Below, in pieces: positions 1 to 8,674 of a DNA stretch of 64,000 nucleotides; the first letter of the stretch is position 1, and each line of letters begins with the position of its first letter. The notes under the pieces were generated by a model that was not told the DNA's origin, made no database searches, and was given only the letters and a program-made list of their open reading frames with translations. The position numbers were made by a program, and so were the translations under genes. This DNA is from Phaeobacter bryozoorum (lineage in GTDB: Bacteria > Pseudomonadota > Alphaproteobacteria > Rhodobacterales > Rhodobacteraceae), in the NCBI RefSeq assembly GCF_041893525.1, contig NZ_CP169068.1. One strand, given 5' to 3'.

Positions 1-3000
1 AACCCGCCAATTCGCACAGCCCCTCGGGGGAGACCGATCTGGTCACCTCGCTGACGACCCTTGGCGAGGAGCTGCCCGCCTGTGGCGCGGCCTCGCTGAT
101 TGTGTCGTGGTTTGGCAATGATCTGCGCTGCGGAGTGTGTAGCGTCAAACCGAAGGTGGAGCGCCAGCATATCGAGGGGGCGAATATGCCCTGGTCGGTG
201 GCCGGGCTGACCCGGACGGAGGCCGAGCTGATCGCGCGGCAGGATGACAGACCCATATACGGCGGCACCCCCACCGATGCCTCGGTGATCGAGGCCATTC
301 GCGCAATGCAGGCGCAGGGCAAGCGGGTGATGTTCTATCCGTTTATCCTGATGGATCAGATGGCGGGCAATGATCTGCCCGATCCCTGGAGCGGTGAGCC
401 GGGTCAGGCGCATCTGCCCTGGCGCGGGCGGATCACCCTGTCGCTGGCACCCGGCCAGCCCGGCAGCCCCGATGGCACGGCTATGGCGCGGGCTGAGGTG
501 CAGCAGTTCTTTGGCACGGCAACGGCGGCGGATTTCACCGTGGCTGACGGGAGCGTCACCTATAGCGGCCCGTTGGAGGATTGGGGGCTGCGGCGGTTTA
601 TCCTGCATAATGCCGCGCTTTGTGCCGCGGCGGGCGGGGTTGAGGCGTTCTGCATCAGCTCGGAGATGCGCGGATTGACCCAGATCCGCGATGAGGCAGG
701 CTTTCCTGCGGTGGCAGAGCTGCAGGCGCTGACGCAGGAGGTGCGCCAGATCCTTGGGCCGGATACCAAGATCGGCTATGCCGCCGACTGGTCGGAATAC
801 TGGGGCTACCAGAGCCCGGAGGGGAACCGCTATTTCCACCTCGATCCGCTCTGGGCGGATGAGCAGATCGATTTCATCGGCATCGACAATTACATGCCGC
901 TGTCCGACTGGCGCGAGGGGGAGGATCATCTGGACGCCCGGGCCGGGGCGCCGGGCATCCATGATCTTGAGTATCTGCGCGCCAATATCGAGGGCGGCGA
1001 GGGCTATGACTGGTATTACCACTCGCCCGAGGCCGAGGCGGCCCAGATCCGCACGCCGATCACCGATGGCGCCTATGATGAGCCGTGGATCTGGCGCTAC
1101 AAGGATCTGCGCAGCTGGTGGTCCAAACCGCATCATGACCGGATCAACGGGCAACGTGCCGCGCTGCCCACCGCATGGGAGCCGCAGAGCAAACCGATCT
1201 GGTTCACCGAACTGGGCTGTGCCGCCATCGACAAGGGCACCAACCAGCCGAACAAGTTTCTGGATCCCAAAAGCTCGGAATCCAAACTGCCGAAATTCTC
1301 CAACGGGCAGCGCGATGACATGATGCAGCTGGCCTATCTGCGCGCGTTGCTGGGCTATTGGCAGGAGGAGGGGAAAAACCCCGTCTCCGAGGTCTATGGC
1401 GGCCCGATGCTGGATATGTCGAACGCCTATGTCTGGGCCTGGGACGCGCGCCCCTTTCCGGTGTTTCCCAATGCGGTGGAGGTCTGGAGCGACGGGGAGA
1501 ATTACCTGCGCGGCCATTGGTTGAACGGACGGGTGGGGCAACGCACGCTGGCCTCGGTGCTGGAGGAGATCTGTGCCGCCTCGGGTGTTGCGGCGATTGA
1601 TGTCAGTGACCTGCCTGCGCTGGTGCGCGGCTATGCGATCAGCGATGTCGGTGAGGCCCGCGCCGCGCTGCAACCGCTGTTGCTGCGCCACGGGGTGGAT
1701 GCCATCGAACGCGATGGTCTGCTGCGGTTTCGCCTGCGCAATGGGCGACAGGACGCAGCGCTGGATCTGGCGCAACTGGTTGAGGGGCAGGAGCTGGACG
1801 GGGTGCTGGAACAGACCCGCGCGCCGGAGGCCGAGCTGGCCGGACGGATGCGGCTGCGCTTTGTCGAATGGGGCGGGCGCCATGATCTGCGCGGCGAGGA
1901 GGCGGTGCTGCCCGATGAGGCCACCCATGCGGTCAGCGACAATGAGCTGCCGATGGCGCTGACCCGCGCCGAGGGGCGGCAGGTGGTGGAACGCTGGCTG
2001 AGCGAGGCCCGTATGGCCCGCGACACCCTGCGGCTGGAGCTGCCGCCCTCCGCCATGGCGCTGGGCGCGGGCGATGTAATCCGCCTGCCGCTTGCCGGGG
2101 CAGAGGCAGGCCCGGAGGTAGGTTCAGAGGCGGGTGCGGAGGTCGGCAGCGGTGCGCAGGCCCGGTACCGGATCGACCGGGTCGAACAGGGCGCGGCGCA
2201 GCTGATCGAAGCGGTGCGGATCGAGCCGGAGAACTACCACCCGGCACCAGTGCCGGAGGAACTGCCCGGTGTCACCGCCTTTGCGGCACCGGTGCCGGTG
2301 CTGCCGCTGTTCATGGACCTGCCGCTGATTGGCGGCGATGAGGTTCCCCATGCGCCGCATCTGGCAGTGACGGCGCAGCCCTGGCCGGGGAGCGTTGCCC
2401 TATACGGCGCACAGAGTGATGCGGATTATGCACTGGAGGAGGTGCTGGCCGCCGCTTCAACCATTGCCATCACCAATACGGTGCTGCCTGCGGGCGCGCC
2501 AGGGCGCTGGGAGCGGGGCGACGATCTGGAAGTTGATATGATCTCTGGCCAATTGCAGAGCCGGGACCGGCTGGCGGTGCTGAATGGCGCCAATCTGGTG
2601 GCCATCGGCGATGGCAGCCCCGGCAATTGGGAGCTGATGCAATTTGGCGAGGCCGAGCTGATCGCGCCGGGGCGCTATCTGCTGCGCGACCGGCTGCGTG
2701 GGCAGCAGGGCAGCGATGCGCGGATGCCGGTGGCCTGGCCGAAGGGCTCTTATGTGGTGGCGCTGGATGGCACGCCGCAGCAGATCACACTGGCTGCCAA
2801 TCAGCGTGGACTTAGCCGTCACTACCGTATCGGCACCGCCCGGCGCCCCTATGATGATCCGAGCTATGTGCATCTGGAGGCGGCCTTTGCCGGTGAAGGG
2901 CTGCGCCCCTATGCGCCGGTGCATCTGCGCCAGACAGGCGTGTTGGGCAGCGGCGCGGTCGGGCTGGACTGGATCCGCCGCAGCCGCATCGACGGCGACC

Positions 3001-3227
3001 GCTGGGATCTGGCGGAGATCCCGCTGGGCGAGGATCTGGAGCGCTACCGCCTGCGGATCCTGCGCGGCGGCGAGATCCTGCGCGAAGAATTGCTGGACGC
3101 TCCCGGCTGGAGCTATTCGCTGGCGGCCCAGACAGCGGATGCGGTGGTGCCGGGAGATCGTATCGAGGTGGCGCAGGTCTCGGCCCGCTACGGGGCTGGT
3201 GCGGTGACCGCACTGCGGCTGGTCTGA
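1..3227 (+). CDS. GTA host-specificity/tail protein (orfg15-like), 5'-truncated by window edge
   Basis: The reading frame is open from base 3 and reaches a TGA at 3225-3227, so the gene starts upstream of the window. An internal GTG at 102 is not the real start, because conserved sequence (…LIVSWFGNDLRCG…) runs across it. The protein matches the large baseplate/receptor-binding protein at the end of the RcGTA-type gene transfer agent cluster. It has a glycoside-hydrolase-like TIM barrel in the first half (motifs FIGIDNYMPLSDWR, KPIWFTELGCAAIDKGTNQP, SNAYVWAWDARPFPVFP) followed by phage-tail-like beta domains. Family knowledge: it sits at the tail tip of the particle and contacts the recipient cell. 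A small GTA-end gene follows after 12 bases. Annotation as the GTA gene is confident; enzymatic activity of the barrel is unproven. Confidence 0.92.
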   Translation, partial: PANSHSPSGETDLVTSLTTLGEELPACGAASLIVSWFGNDLRCGVCSVKPKVERQHIEGANMPWSVAGLTRTEAELIARQDDRPIYGGTPTDASVIEAIRAMQAQGKRVMFYPFILMDQMAGNDLPDPWSGEPGQAHLPWRGRITLSLAPGQPGSPDGTAMARAEVQQFFGTATAADFTVADGSVTYSGPLEDWGLRRFILHNAALCAAAGGVEAFCISSEMRGLTQIRDEAGFPAVAELQALTQEVRQILGPDTKIGYAADWSEYWGYQSPEGNRYFHLDPLWADEQIDFIGIDNYMPLSDWREGEDHLDARAGAPGIHDLEYLRANIEGGEGYDWYYHSPEAEAAQIRTPITDGAYDEPWIWRYKDLRSWWSKPHHDRINGQRAALPTAWEPQSKPIWFTELGCAAIDKGTNQPNKFLDPKSSESKLPKFSNGQRDDMMQLAYLRALLGYWQEEGKNPVSEVYGGPMLDMSNAYVWAWDARPFPVFPNAVEVWSDGENYLRGHWLNGRVGQRTLASVLEEICAASGVAAIDVSDLPALVRGYAISDVGEARAALQPLLLRHGVDAIERDGLLRFRLRNGRQDAALDLAQLVEGQELDGVLEQTRAPEAELAGRMRLRFVEWGGRHDLRGEEAVLPDEATHAVSDNELPMALTRAEGRQVVERWLSEARMARDTLRLELPPSAMALGAGDVIRLPLAGAEAGPEVGSEAGAEVGSGAQARYRIDRVEQGAAQLIEAVRIEPENYHPAPVPEELPGVTAFAAPVPVLPLFMDLPLIGGDEVPHAPHLAVTAQPWPGSVALYGAQSDADYALEEVLAAASTIAITNTVLPAGAPGRWERGDDLEVDMISGQLQSRDRLAVLNGANLVAIGDGSPGNWELMQFGEAELIAPGRYLLRDRLRGQQGSDARMPVAWPKGSYVVALDGTPQQITLAANQRGLSRHYRIGTARRPYDDPSYVHLEAAFAGEGLRPYAPVHLRQTGVLGSGAVGLDWIRRSRIDGDRWDLAEIPLGEDLERYRLRILRGGEILREELLDAPGWSYSLAAQTADAVVPGDRIEVAQVSARYGAGAVTALRLV

Positions 3228-3239
3228 GGCGGGGCGGGA

Positions 3240-3536
3240 ATGCGACGGCCTATCCTGCCCGGTGATATCACCAGCACCGCCCGCGCGCTGCTGGCGGTGG
3301 CCCCGGCGCAGCGGCGCGCGCTGTGCCAGCGGATCTTTGCCGGGGCGGCGCAGGCGGTGCGCCATCTGCGCCGCCACCGGCGGCTCTGCCCGCGCTGGGG
3401 CGATGGCTCCCTGAGTGCTGCGGCGCGGAAATTCCCGCTGGCGGATGAGCCGTTTTATGACGCGCCGGACTATCTGGCCTGTACCCGGCTGGTGCTGGCT
3501 GAATTGGCGCGTCATATCAGGCATAATCCGGGCTAG
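3240..3536 (+). CDS. small hypothetical protein at the end of the GTA cluster
   Basis: A 98-aa basic protein with many Arg and Ala residues (…LRRHRRLCPRWGDGSLSAAARKFPLADEPFYDAPDYLACTRLVLAELARHI…). The ATG at 3240 follows a purine-rich GGCGGGGCGGGA stretch and lies 12 bases after the GTA orfg15 stop, so it is probably cotranscribed. Small proteins of this kind are often found immediately downstream of orfg15 in Rhodobacterales. The function is unknown and no catalytic motif is visible. It is predicted to be mostly helical and soluble. Kept because of its spacing, codon use like its neighbour, and recognisable conservation; a structural or regulatory GTA accessory role is only inferred from position. 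Confidence 0.7.
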   Translation: MRRPILPGDITSTARALLAVAPAQRRALCQRIFAGAAQAVRHLRRHRRLCPRWGDGSLSAAARKFPLADEPFYDAPDYLACTRLVLAELARHIRHNPG

Positions 3537-3835
3537 CGGCTACCGGATGCCTTGTGATGCGGCTGTTGCGGCGCCTCAACGACGCTGGCAGCGTCTGTGC
3601 CGGGCGGCCATTTGACAGCCTGTGGCACTGTCAATATCGGGCCTGCACAGCCCCTGTGCATCGGGGCACGGGAACTGGTGCGGCGGGTGATCACCAATAA
3701 AAACAATGGGCTGTCGGTGTATGACTGCGCAGCCGGGGCAAAAGATCAGCAGATCCGATGGCTCTCATCACGGATTTGCGGTTGGCCTTTTTGCGCTGGG
3801 GGAGGTACTCTGGTTGCAACACAGGAGGCAGAGCC
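3537..3835. other. intergenic region, GTA end to cysE
   Basis: About 300 bases without a convincing gene. Short frames on both strands lack ribosome-binding sites and recognisable products. It presumably holds the cysE promoter. No clear terminator hairpin for the GTA operon was seen. Confidence 0.5.
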
Positions 3836-4651
3836 ATGCTTGAGACGCGCCAGGCCGTCAGTTCCGTTGATCCCGTCTGGGATCAGATCACCACCGAGGC
3901 GCAGGACGCCGTGCGCCGCCAGCCGCTGATGGGCGGGCTGATCCATGCCTGCATCCTGCATCATACCTCGCTTGAGAAGGCGCTGTCCTATCGCATCGCG
4001 GCGAAGCTCTGCTCCAATGAGATGTCGATGGTGATCCTGCGCGAGATCGTCGACCGGGCCTATGACGAAAACCCGGATCTGATTGCCGCCGGGCGCGCCG
4101 ATCTGATGGCGGTCTATGAACGCGATCCCGCCTGCCACCGGCTGTTGCAGCCGATCCTCTATTTCAAGGGGTATCAGGCGGTTCAGGCCTATCGGGTGGC
4201 GCATTGGCTGTGGCAGCAGGGCGATTACGATCTGTCCTATTTCTTCCAGATGCGGATTTCCGAGATCTTTGGCGTTGATATCCATCCGGCGGCCAGAATT
4301 GGCCGGGGCATCATGATCGATCACGCGCATTCCATCGTCATCGGCGAGACGGCGGTGGTGGGCGACAATGTCTCCATGCTGCATTCGGTGACCCTGGGCG
4401 GCACCGGCAAGGAAGAGGAAGACCGGCACCCGAAGATCGGCAATGGCGTGCTGATCGGTGCTGGCGCCAAGGTGCTGGGCAATATCAAGGTGGGCCATTG
4501 CAGCCGTATCGCGGCAGGATCGGTGGTGCTGGCCGAGGTGCCGCCCTGCAAGACCGTTGCGGGCGTGCCGGCCAAGATTGTCGGTGAGGCCGGCTGCGAC
4601 CAGCCGTCGGTCAGCATGAACCAGGTGCTGGGCGGCGACAAGCCGCAGTAG
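3836..4651 (+). CDS. cysE: serine O-acetyltransferase
   Basis: A 271-aa enzyme that acetylates L-serine to O-acetylserine, the committed step of cysteine synthesis in the cytoplasm. The start at 3836 is chosen because an AGGAGG (3823-3828) lies 7 bases upstream and it gives the usual family length; the longer open frame from 3758 has no such support. The N-terminal half carries the helical SATase domain (…DPVWDQITTEAQDAVRRQP…). The C-terminal half carries the left-handed beta-helix hexapeptide repeats with the family motifs DIHPAARIGRGIMIDHAHS, VTLGGTGKE and AGSVVLAEVPPCKTVAGVPAKIVG. A GC-rich hairpin with a T-run follows at 4744-4770. Single-gene transcription unit. Feedback inhibition by cysteine is a family property and is not visible here. 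Confidence 0.97.
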   Translation: MLETRQAVSSVDPVWDQITTEAQDAVRRQPLMGGLIHACILHHTSLEKALSYRIAAKLCSNEMSMVILREIVDRAYDENPDLIAAGRADLMAVYERDPACHRLLQPILYFKGYQAVQAYRVAHWLWQQGDYDLSYFFQMRISEIFGVDIHPAARIGRGIMIDHAHSIVIGETAVVGDNVSMLHSVTLGGTGKEEEDRHPKIGNGVLIGAGAKVLGNIKVGHCSRIAAGSVVLAEVPPCKTVAGVPAKIVGEAGCDQPSVSMNQVLGGDKPQ

Positions 4652-4743
4652 GCCGCGCCGCTTTGCAGGTCTGGGCATGGCGGGCAGTGCGCGTGCCGCC
4701 ATCGGTGCATTTGTGAGTATTTTTGGAAAGATGACGATGGAGA

Positions 4744-4770
4744 GGGGCAGCGCTGGCGGCCCCTTTTTTG
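4744..4770 (+). terminator. rho-independent terminator after cysE
   Basis: The stem GGGGC/GCCCC encloses AGCGCTGGCG and is followed directly by six T residues. It lies 93 bases past the cysE stop. Confidence 0.75.
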
Positions 4771-4814
4771 GTGGGGTGTGGGAGGTGCGAATGGTTGCCA
4801 GTCGGGTAAGTCGC

Positions 4815-4912
4815 TGTCACAGCCCGAAGCCGACTTGCGGCGATGCGGCGGCAGGGCTGCCGCGAAACTTTATCGGGGCGCTTCTGCCAGACGACGTTAA
4901 GCTGCCCAACGT
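4815..4912 (-). repeat. dispersed repeat, copy A (reverse orientation)
   Basis: Read on the minus strand, this segment aligns with copies at about 13573-13662 and 35410-35500. The three share a 27-bp identical core (4830-4856 here; begins CCCTGCCGCCGCATC on the minus strand) and diverging flanks that still match in blocks such as GTCTGG(C/T)AGAAGCG and AAGTTTCGC. It lies outside genes. No terminal inverted repeats or transposase were found, so it is not a recognisable insertion sequence. It marks the left edge of the accessory block. Confidence 0.75.
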
Positions 4913-4990
4913 AGGCATGGCCGCCTCATGTCAGCTAGAGGCCGGTTCGGCGAGACGTTTCATTTCAAGTTCGTCCTCCCGCAGGCGGAG

Positions 4991-5098
4991 TTATCTCTGG
5001 TCGGCTTTGAAATCCTTAAGGGCATGCCGCCGGGTATCGGTCGCAATCTGGCCTTCGGCGCTTCGCCTTGCGTCTAAATCCACCGGTTCTTCCGTCAT
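4991..5098 (-). CDS. mini-ORF (35 aa) downstream of hflC, possibly interrupted
   Basis: ATG at 5098-5096 follows an AGAGGA with 7-base spacing and starts 19 bases after the hflC stop, in the same direction, so it is placed to be the last gene of the operon. The product is charged and helical (MTEEPVDLDARRSAEG…LKDFKADQR). The frame ends at TAA (4993-4991) but stays open afterwards for about 19 more codons, through LRLREDELEMKRLAEPASS, to a TGA. The continuation has the same charged helical character, so the TAA may be a nonsense mutation in a protein of about 55 aa. The function is not recognised. Too short to be certain that it is translated. Confidence 0.45.
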   Translation of the reverse strand: MTEEPVDLDARRSAEGQIATDTRRHALKDFKADQR

Positions 5099-5117
5099 CA
5101 CTTTGTCCTCTGATACA

Positions 5118-6137
5118 TCAGCGTTCGGCCGCGGCCGTCAGGCCGGGAGCTGGAGGAGGCGTGCTCCCAGCCGGCTCTCCGGTCTCCATTCCTCTCAGAA
5201 ACCTGAAAAGTTCGCTGTCCGTTGTCAAAACCAGCGTTGTGCCCCCTGAAATCATGTCCTTGTAGGCCTGCATTGTCCGGGTGAACGCATAGAATTCGGC
5301 TGCTTGGGCGTCGGTGTTGTAGGCTTTTGCGTAGATCGCAGCCGCCGAGGCGTCAGCCACGCCGCGGATTTCCTCGACGGCGCGATACGCTTCGGACTGT
5401 ATCTTGTTCAGGTCGCGCACCCGGTTGCCGCGGATCCGCGCGGCTTCGCCGTTACCTTCGGAGAGGAAACGTTCAGCGATCTGGCGGCGCTCTGAGATCA
5501 TGCGGTCGTAGATCTTCGGACGCACACTCTCGTTGTAATTGATCCTCTTGAAACGGATATCGAGAAGCTCGATCCCAAAAACGCGAACCTTTTCTGAGGC
5601 GGCTGCGAATATCTCCTGTTCCACAAGTGCGCGGCCTTTCTGGATAGGAACCAGAGAACCTATGTCCTGCGCGCGCTCCTCATCGGTCAAAAGCGTGTCC
5701 CGCAGCGGGGTCCGGCCCTTCGTGGTCCGGATAATCTCTATCAGCTCGTGTTTGGCGACGGCATTGCGGGTTTCGCTGCCGAGAATATCGTCTAGACGGG
5801 ATTGCGCGCTGCGCTCATCGCGCAGCCGCAGAAAATACTGCAACGGGTCGGTGATTTTCCAGCGGGCGAACAGATCGACGGATATGTAAAGCTTGTCCTT
5901 GGTGGGCATGTCAGAAGGATTGCCGTCCCACTCAAGAACCCGGCGGTCGATCCGGTTGACGTCCTGAACGATGGGCAGCTTCAGCTTTAATCCGGCCGTT
6001 ATGACTGGTTCGCCCACAGGTTTACCGAATTGGGTGATAATGGCCTGCTCGACTTCGCCAACAGTGTAGAGGGAACCGGAGGCAATCACGCCGACAGCAA
6101 CCGCAATCCCTGCGAAGAGCCCCAATCTGATGTTCAT
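5118..6137 (-). CDS. hflC: HflC-like SPFH/band-7 protease modulator
   Basis: A 339-aa membrane protein with an N-terminal transmembrane helix (about residues 5-25, GLFAGIAVAVGVIASGSLYT), then the band-7/SPFH domain (about 20-210) with the typical GEVEQAIITQFGKPV opening, and a helical C-terminal region. HflC forms a large ring complex with HflK in the inner membrane that encloses and modulates the FtsH protease. The start overlaps the hflK stop by 4 bases (ATGA). The C-terminal tail is Pro/Ala-rich. FtsH itself is not in the window. Because the pair is embedded among unusual accessory proteins, it may be a second hflKC copy besides a core one; this is an inference from context. Confidence 0.92.
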   Translation of the reverse strand: MNIRLGLFAGIAVAVGVIASGSLYTVGEVEQAIITQFGKPVGEPVITAGLKLKLPIVQDVNRIDRRVLEWDGNPSDMPTKDKLYISVDLFARWKITDPLQYFLRLRDERSAQSRLDDILGSETRNAVAKHELIEIIRTTKGRTPLRDTLLTDEERAQDIGSLVPIQKGRALVEQEIFAAASEKVRVFGIELLDIRFKRINYNESVRPKIYDRMISERRQIAERFLSEGNGEAARIRGNRVRDLNKIQSEAYRAVEEIRGVADASAAAIYAKAYNTDAQAAEFYAFTRTMQAYKDMISGGTTLVLTTDSELFRFLRGMETGEPAGSTPPPAPGLTAAAER

Positions 6138-7201
6138 GACGGATCCTCCTGAAGCCTGTCGAGGTTCAAAAGCGGCAGGATGCTCGCAGTCGATCCGTCG
6201 ACAATGATTTTTGACAGGATGCTGGGCAGAACATCTTGGAGGGTTTCTATGTATATCCGCCGCCTCGTGACTTCAGGCGCCTTTACGTATTCGGCCAAAA
6301 GCGCGGTGAACCGCGCTGCGTCGCCTTCCGCCTCGTTGACGCGTTTCAGGCGATAACCGTCAGCCTCGCGGATCCGCTGATCTTTCTCGCCTTCGGCCAG
6401 CGGAATGACTTTGTTGTATTCGCGGCGCGCCTCATTGATCAGGCGCTCCTTTTCCTGCTGTGCCTGGTTGACCTCATTGAACGACGCCTGAACCGGTCCC
6501 GGCGGGTTGATGTTCTTCAGCTGGACCTGGTCGATGCTGATACCCATGGCGTATTTCGTGGACAGAGCCTGCATCTTGAGAAGCGCCTCGCTCTCGATCT
6601 CCTGACGGCCGATGGTGATGACCTCGTCAACGGTGCGGTCGCCAACGACCTCTCGCATCACGAACTCAGAGACGTAGCGCAAAGTCGCGCTTGGCTCGCG
6701 TACCTCGAACAGGAATTTCAGGGGGTCAGAGATCCGGTACTGCACCACCCATTCCACAAGCGCGGCATTCAGATCTCCCGTGACCATTTCGGTTTCGCGC
6801 CGGCCGTCTGACGGGCTCTGGAAGGGATCACTCCGGCCCGGAGTTGTGAATCCGAATTCCTGCTTCAGCTGCCGTTTCACGGGCACCAGCGTGGCAACGT
6901 CGATGCCAAGCGGGAATTTGAAATGCAGGCCAGGCGGAACCTCAGCAGTGTATCTGCCAAAACGCTGGACAACGGCGACAGAGTCGCTCGGGACTGTGTA
7001 ATATGAAGACCAGGCCGCAACCGCTGCCAAGACTATCGCTCCTGCGACCAGTATGCCCTTCACAGGGGGCCGCCCATCAGGGAGCAATCCGCCCAGCCGG
7101 TCGCGGCCTTGACGAAGAATTTCGTCGATATCGGGCGGATTGCGCTTCTGTCTGCTTTGCCATGGCCCACGGTCTTCCGGGCCGCCGTTCTGGTCAGGCA
7201 T
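6134..7201 (-). CDS. hflK: HflK-like SPFH/band-7 protease modulator
   Basis: A 355-aa protein with a polar N-terminal tail (MPDQNGGPEDRGPWQSRQKR…DEILRQGRDRLGG, residues 1-40, the HflK signature), one transmembrane helix (about 49-68, GILVAGAIVLAAVAAWSSYYTV) and the SPFH domain (about 70-260) followed by an Ala/Glu-rich helical region. It is the partner of HflC and shares a 4-base stop/start overlap with it. 72 bases separate its start from the stop of the gene before it, the largest gap in this operon, so an internal promoter is possible. Length is normal for alphaproteobacterial HflK. Confidence 0.92.
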   Translation of the reverse strand: MPDQNGGPEDRGPWQSRQKRNPPDIDEILRQGRDRLGGLLPDGRPPVKGILVAGAIVLAAVAAWSSYYTVPSDSVAVVQRFGRYTAEVPPGLHFKFPLGIDVATLVPVKRQLKQEFGFTTPGRSDPFQSPSDGRRETEMVTGDLNAALVEWVVQYRISDPLKFLFEVREPSATLRYVSEFVMREVVGDRTVDEVITIGRQEIESEALLKMQALSTKYAMGISIDQVQLKNINPPGPVQASFNEVNQAQQEKERLINEARREYNKVIPLAEGEKDQRIREADGYRLKRVNEAEGDAARFTALLAEYVKAPEVTRRRIYIETLQDVLPSILSKIIVDGSTASILPLLNLDRLQEDPS

Positions 7202-7273
7202 ATTGTTTCCTCTCCTGGTCTCTCAAACCGGCATCCGATACAGACCTTTGACGCAAAGGCGCCTGCGCGCGGC

Positions 7274-7765
7274 TTATTCCCTCTGTGTCGGCATTCCTTC
7301 GTTCTCCGCGGCCTGGATTGGTGAATTTTCCGTTGGCAATTCACCCGCTATAGCCGCATCCGGCGCCTCTTTGTGCGCCTGAGATGCGCCCCCGCCCGAG
7401 TAAAGGTTCCGCAGCTGAGTTTCGGAGACCCCGTCGGCCACCATCACCAGCCGGACCATCGGGTCAGAAAGCATTTCTTCCAGGAAATATTCGGCCAGTT
7501 CTTTTCCGGTGAGCTTGTCCTTTGCCAGGGCGTCATCGAGGTCGGCCAGCGAAACGGTCAAGGTTCTCGCCAGCCCGGGGTGGAATTCCCTGGGATGCAA
7601 CTTCACGGCGACAGAAGCTCTCCAAGTCTCAGGCTGCAGGCTGTCGGGAGGTGAACACAGTTCCGTTTCAATGTCATATTCTCCGGCAGGGAGCGTTTCG
7701 CTGAAGCCCGGAACGTTGAACGGCCGGGCAAAGACCGCAATGGATTTTCTAACTGCCTCGTTCAT
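7274..7765 (-). CDS. hypothetical protein, paralog of the first gene of the operon
   Basis: A 163-aa soluble protein of unknown function. The start is supported by AGAGGA 9 bases upstream. The N-terminal 90 residues resemble the product of 8675-8941: both have an aromatic/Pro-Phe motif then LPG/VPG, then LP(A/S)GEY, and a later LxxxDLxxAL helix. Here these read FARPFNVPGFSETLPAGEYDIE and TVSLADLDDALAKD. The C-terminal extension contains a helix (EYFLEEMLSDPMVRLVMVADGVSE) and a polar tail. The gene is followed by hflK and preceded by the DUF2188-like gene with a 13-base gap. Conserved within similar clusters of other alphaproteobacteria as far as I recognise it; no enzymatic motif is visible. 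Confidence 0.75.
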   Translation of the reverse strand: MNEAVRKSIAVFARPFNVPGFSETLPAGEYDIETELCSPPDSLQPETWRASVAVKLHPREFHPGLARTLTVSLADLDDALAKDKLTGKELAEYFLEEMLSDPMVRLVMVADGVSETQLRNLYSGGGASQAHKEAPDAAIAGELPTENSPIQAAENEGMPTQRE

Positions 7766-7778
7766 GGGTGGGGTCCTC

Positions 7779-8252
7779 TCATCGAAGCGACAAGCGGGCC
7801 AAGGCTGCGGCTACTGACGCAGTGCCCTTGTCGTGGTAGTCCCCGTGGAAAACACCGTCCACCTTGACCTCCCAGATTCCATTCCTCTTCCGGGCACGAA
7901 CGCGCTCCGCCTTCGCAGTTGGACGATAGGGGTGTGTCGAAATTTGGATATCTTCCGGTTTGTGCAGTGGCTTATCGAGCACGCTGGAGCTTGCGGCCCT
8001 TGGCAAATGCGGTTCTCCAAGAGCCATTACGGTGCGAATGAATTCCTCTGCATAATCATCCGCGTTCCGGTGGTCATGCTCATGCCTCACCATGGCCATT
8101 GGCTCAACAAAACGCTTCTTAAGGTGTTCAATGAAACGCGGTTCCGTGCGGGACATGTAAGCAATGAGCGACTGGAGAATCCGTTCATGGGCCAGAACGC
8201 GCCGTTCAAGATCTGTCATTTCAGGCAGAGATGGTAACATGGCACTGTTCAT
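7779..8252 (-). CDS. hypothetical protein with DUF2188-like C-terminal domain
   Basis: A 157-aa protein with two parts. Residues 10-70 form a charged helical region (MTDLERRVLAHERILQSLIAYMSRTEPRFIEHLKKRF). The last 45 residues (VRARKRNGIWEVKVDGVFHGDYHDKGTASVAAALARLSL) look like the short beta-beta-alpha DUF2188 fold, with the W-x-V-K-x-D/E-G pattern. Its ATG overlaps the previous stop (ATGA), so translation is probably coupled. The function is unknown. The DUF2188 assignment is by pattern only. Confidence 0.7.
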   Translation of the reverse strand: MNSAMLPSLPEMTDLERRVLAHERILQSLIAYMSRTEPRFIEHLKKRFVEPMAMVRHEHDHRNADDYAEEFIRTVMALGEPHLPRAASSSVLDKPLHKPEDIQISTHPYRPTAKAERVRARKRNGIWEVKVDGVFHGDYHDKGTASVAAALARLSLR

Positions 8253-8635
8253 CCTTCATTGATCGTGTTTTCCGGGCGCTCCGACGACTTTTCGACGTCA
8301 AGGGCCGCAAGACAGGCGTGCGCAATGTCCCGGTCCGGAAACTCGGTTCCCGGGACGGTCGCCCAACCGGCTTTCATGAGGGCATCCCGCTGCCGGTAGG
8401 TAGCAACGGCCCTGATCGCTGCCAGCTTTGCGTCGCGTTCCGCATCGGTTCGGGCCATGTCCAGACAGACCGGGACCAAAGCCGTGACTACATTGTTGCG
8501 GGACATGGTCACGGCCATGCCGTGTGACGTTCCGCCGGTCACCCAGCCGCCCCAGGTAAATCCGCCGATGCCTAATAATGCGCCACCTATCACGGCGCCG
8601 TAGAGGCCGGGTTTAAGCCATTCGGGAGTGTACAT
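8249..8635 (-). CDS. hypothetical membrane-anchored protein
   Basis: A 128-aa protein beginning MYTPEWLKPGLYGAVIGGALLGIGGFTWGGWVTGG, a Gly-rich membrane-inserting hairpin or single helix (about residues 11-35), followed by a soluble helical part (VPVCLDMARTDAERDAKLAAIRAVATYRQRDALMKAGWATVPG). This arrangement is recognisable from other alphaproteobacteria but has no assigned function. It sits second in the operon, 39 bases after the first gene, and its stop overlaps the next start. An envelope role alongside HflKC is inferred from context only. Confidence 0.7.
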   Translation of the reverse strand: MYTPEWLKPGLYGAVIGGALLGIGGFTWGGWVTGGTSHGMAVTMSRNNVVTALVPVCLDMARTDAERDAKLAAIRAVATYRQRDALMKAGWATVPGTEFPDRDIAHACLAALDVEKSSERPENTINEG

Positions 8636-8674
8636 TGTAAATCCTCCTGCGGGGAAAGCGCCGCCTCGCTATCT

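Noticed and set aside
2457..3524. 355-codon frame antisense to the GTA gene
   Set aside because: Third-position GC bias belongs to the plus strand; no start signal or homology pattern.
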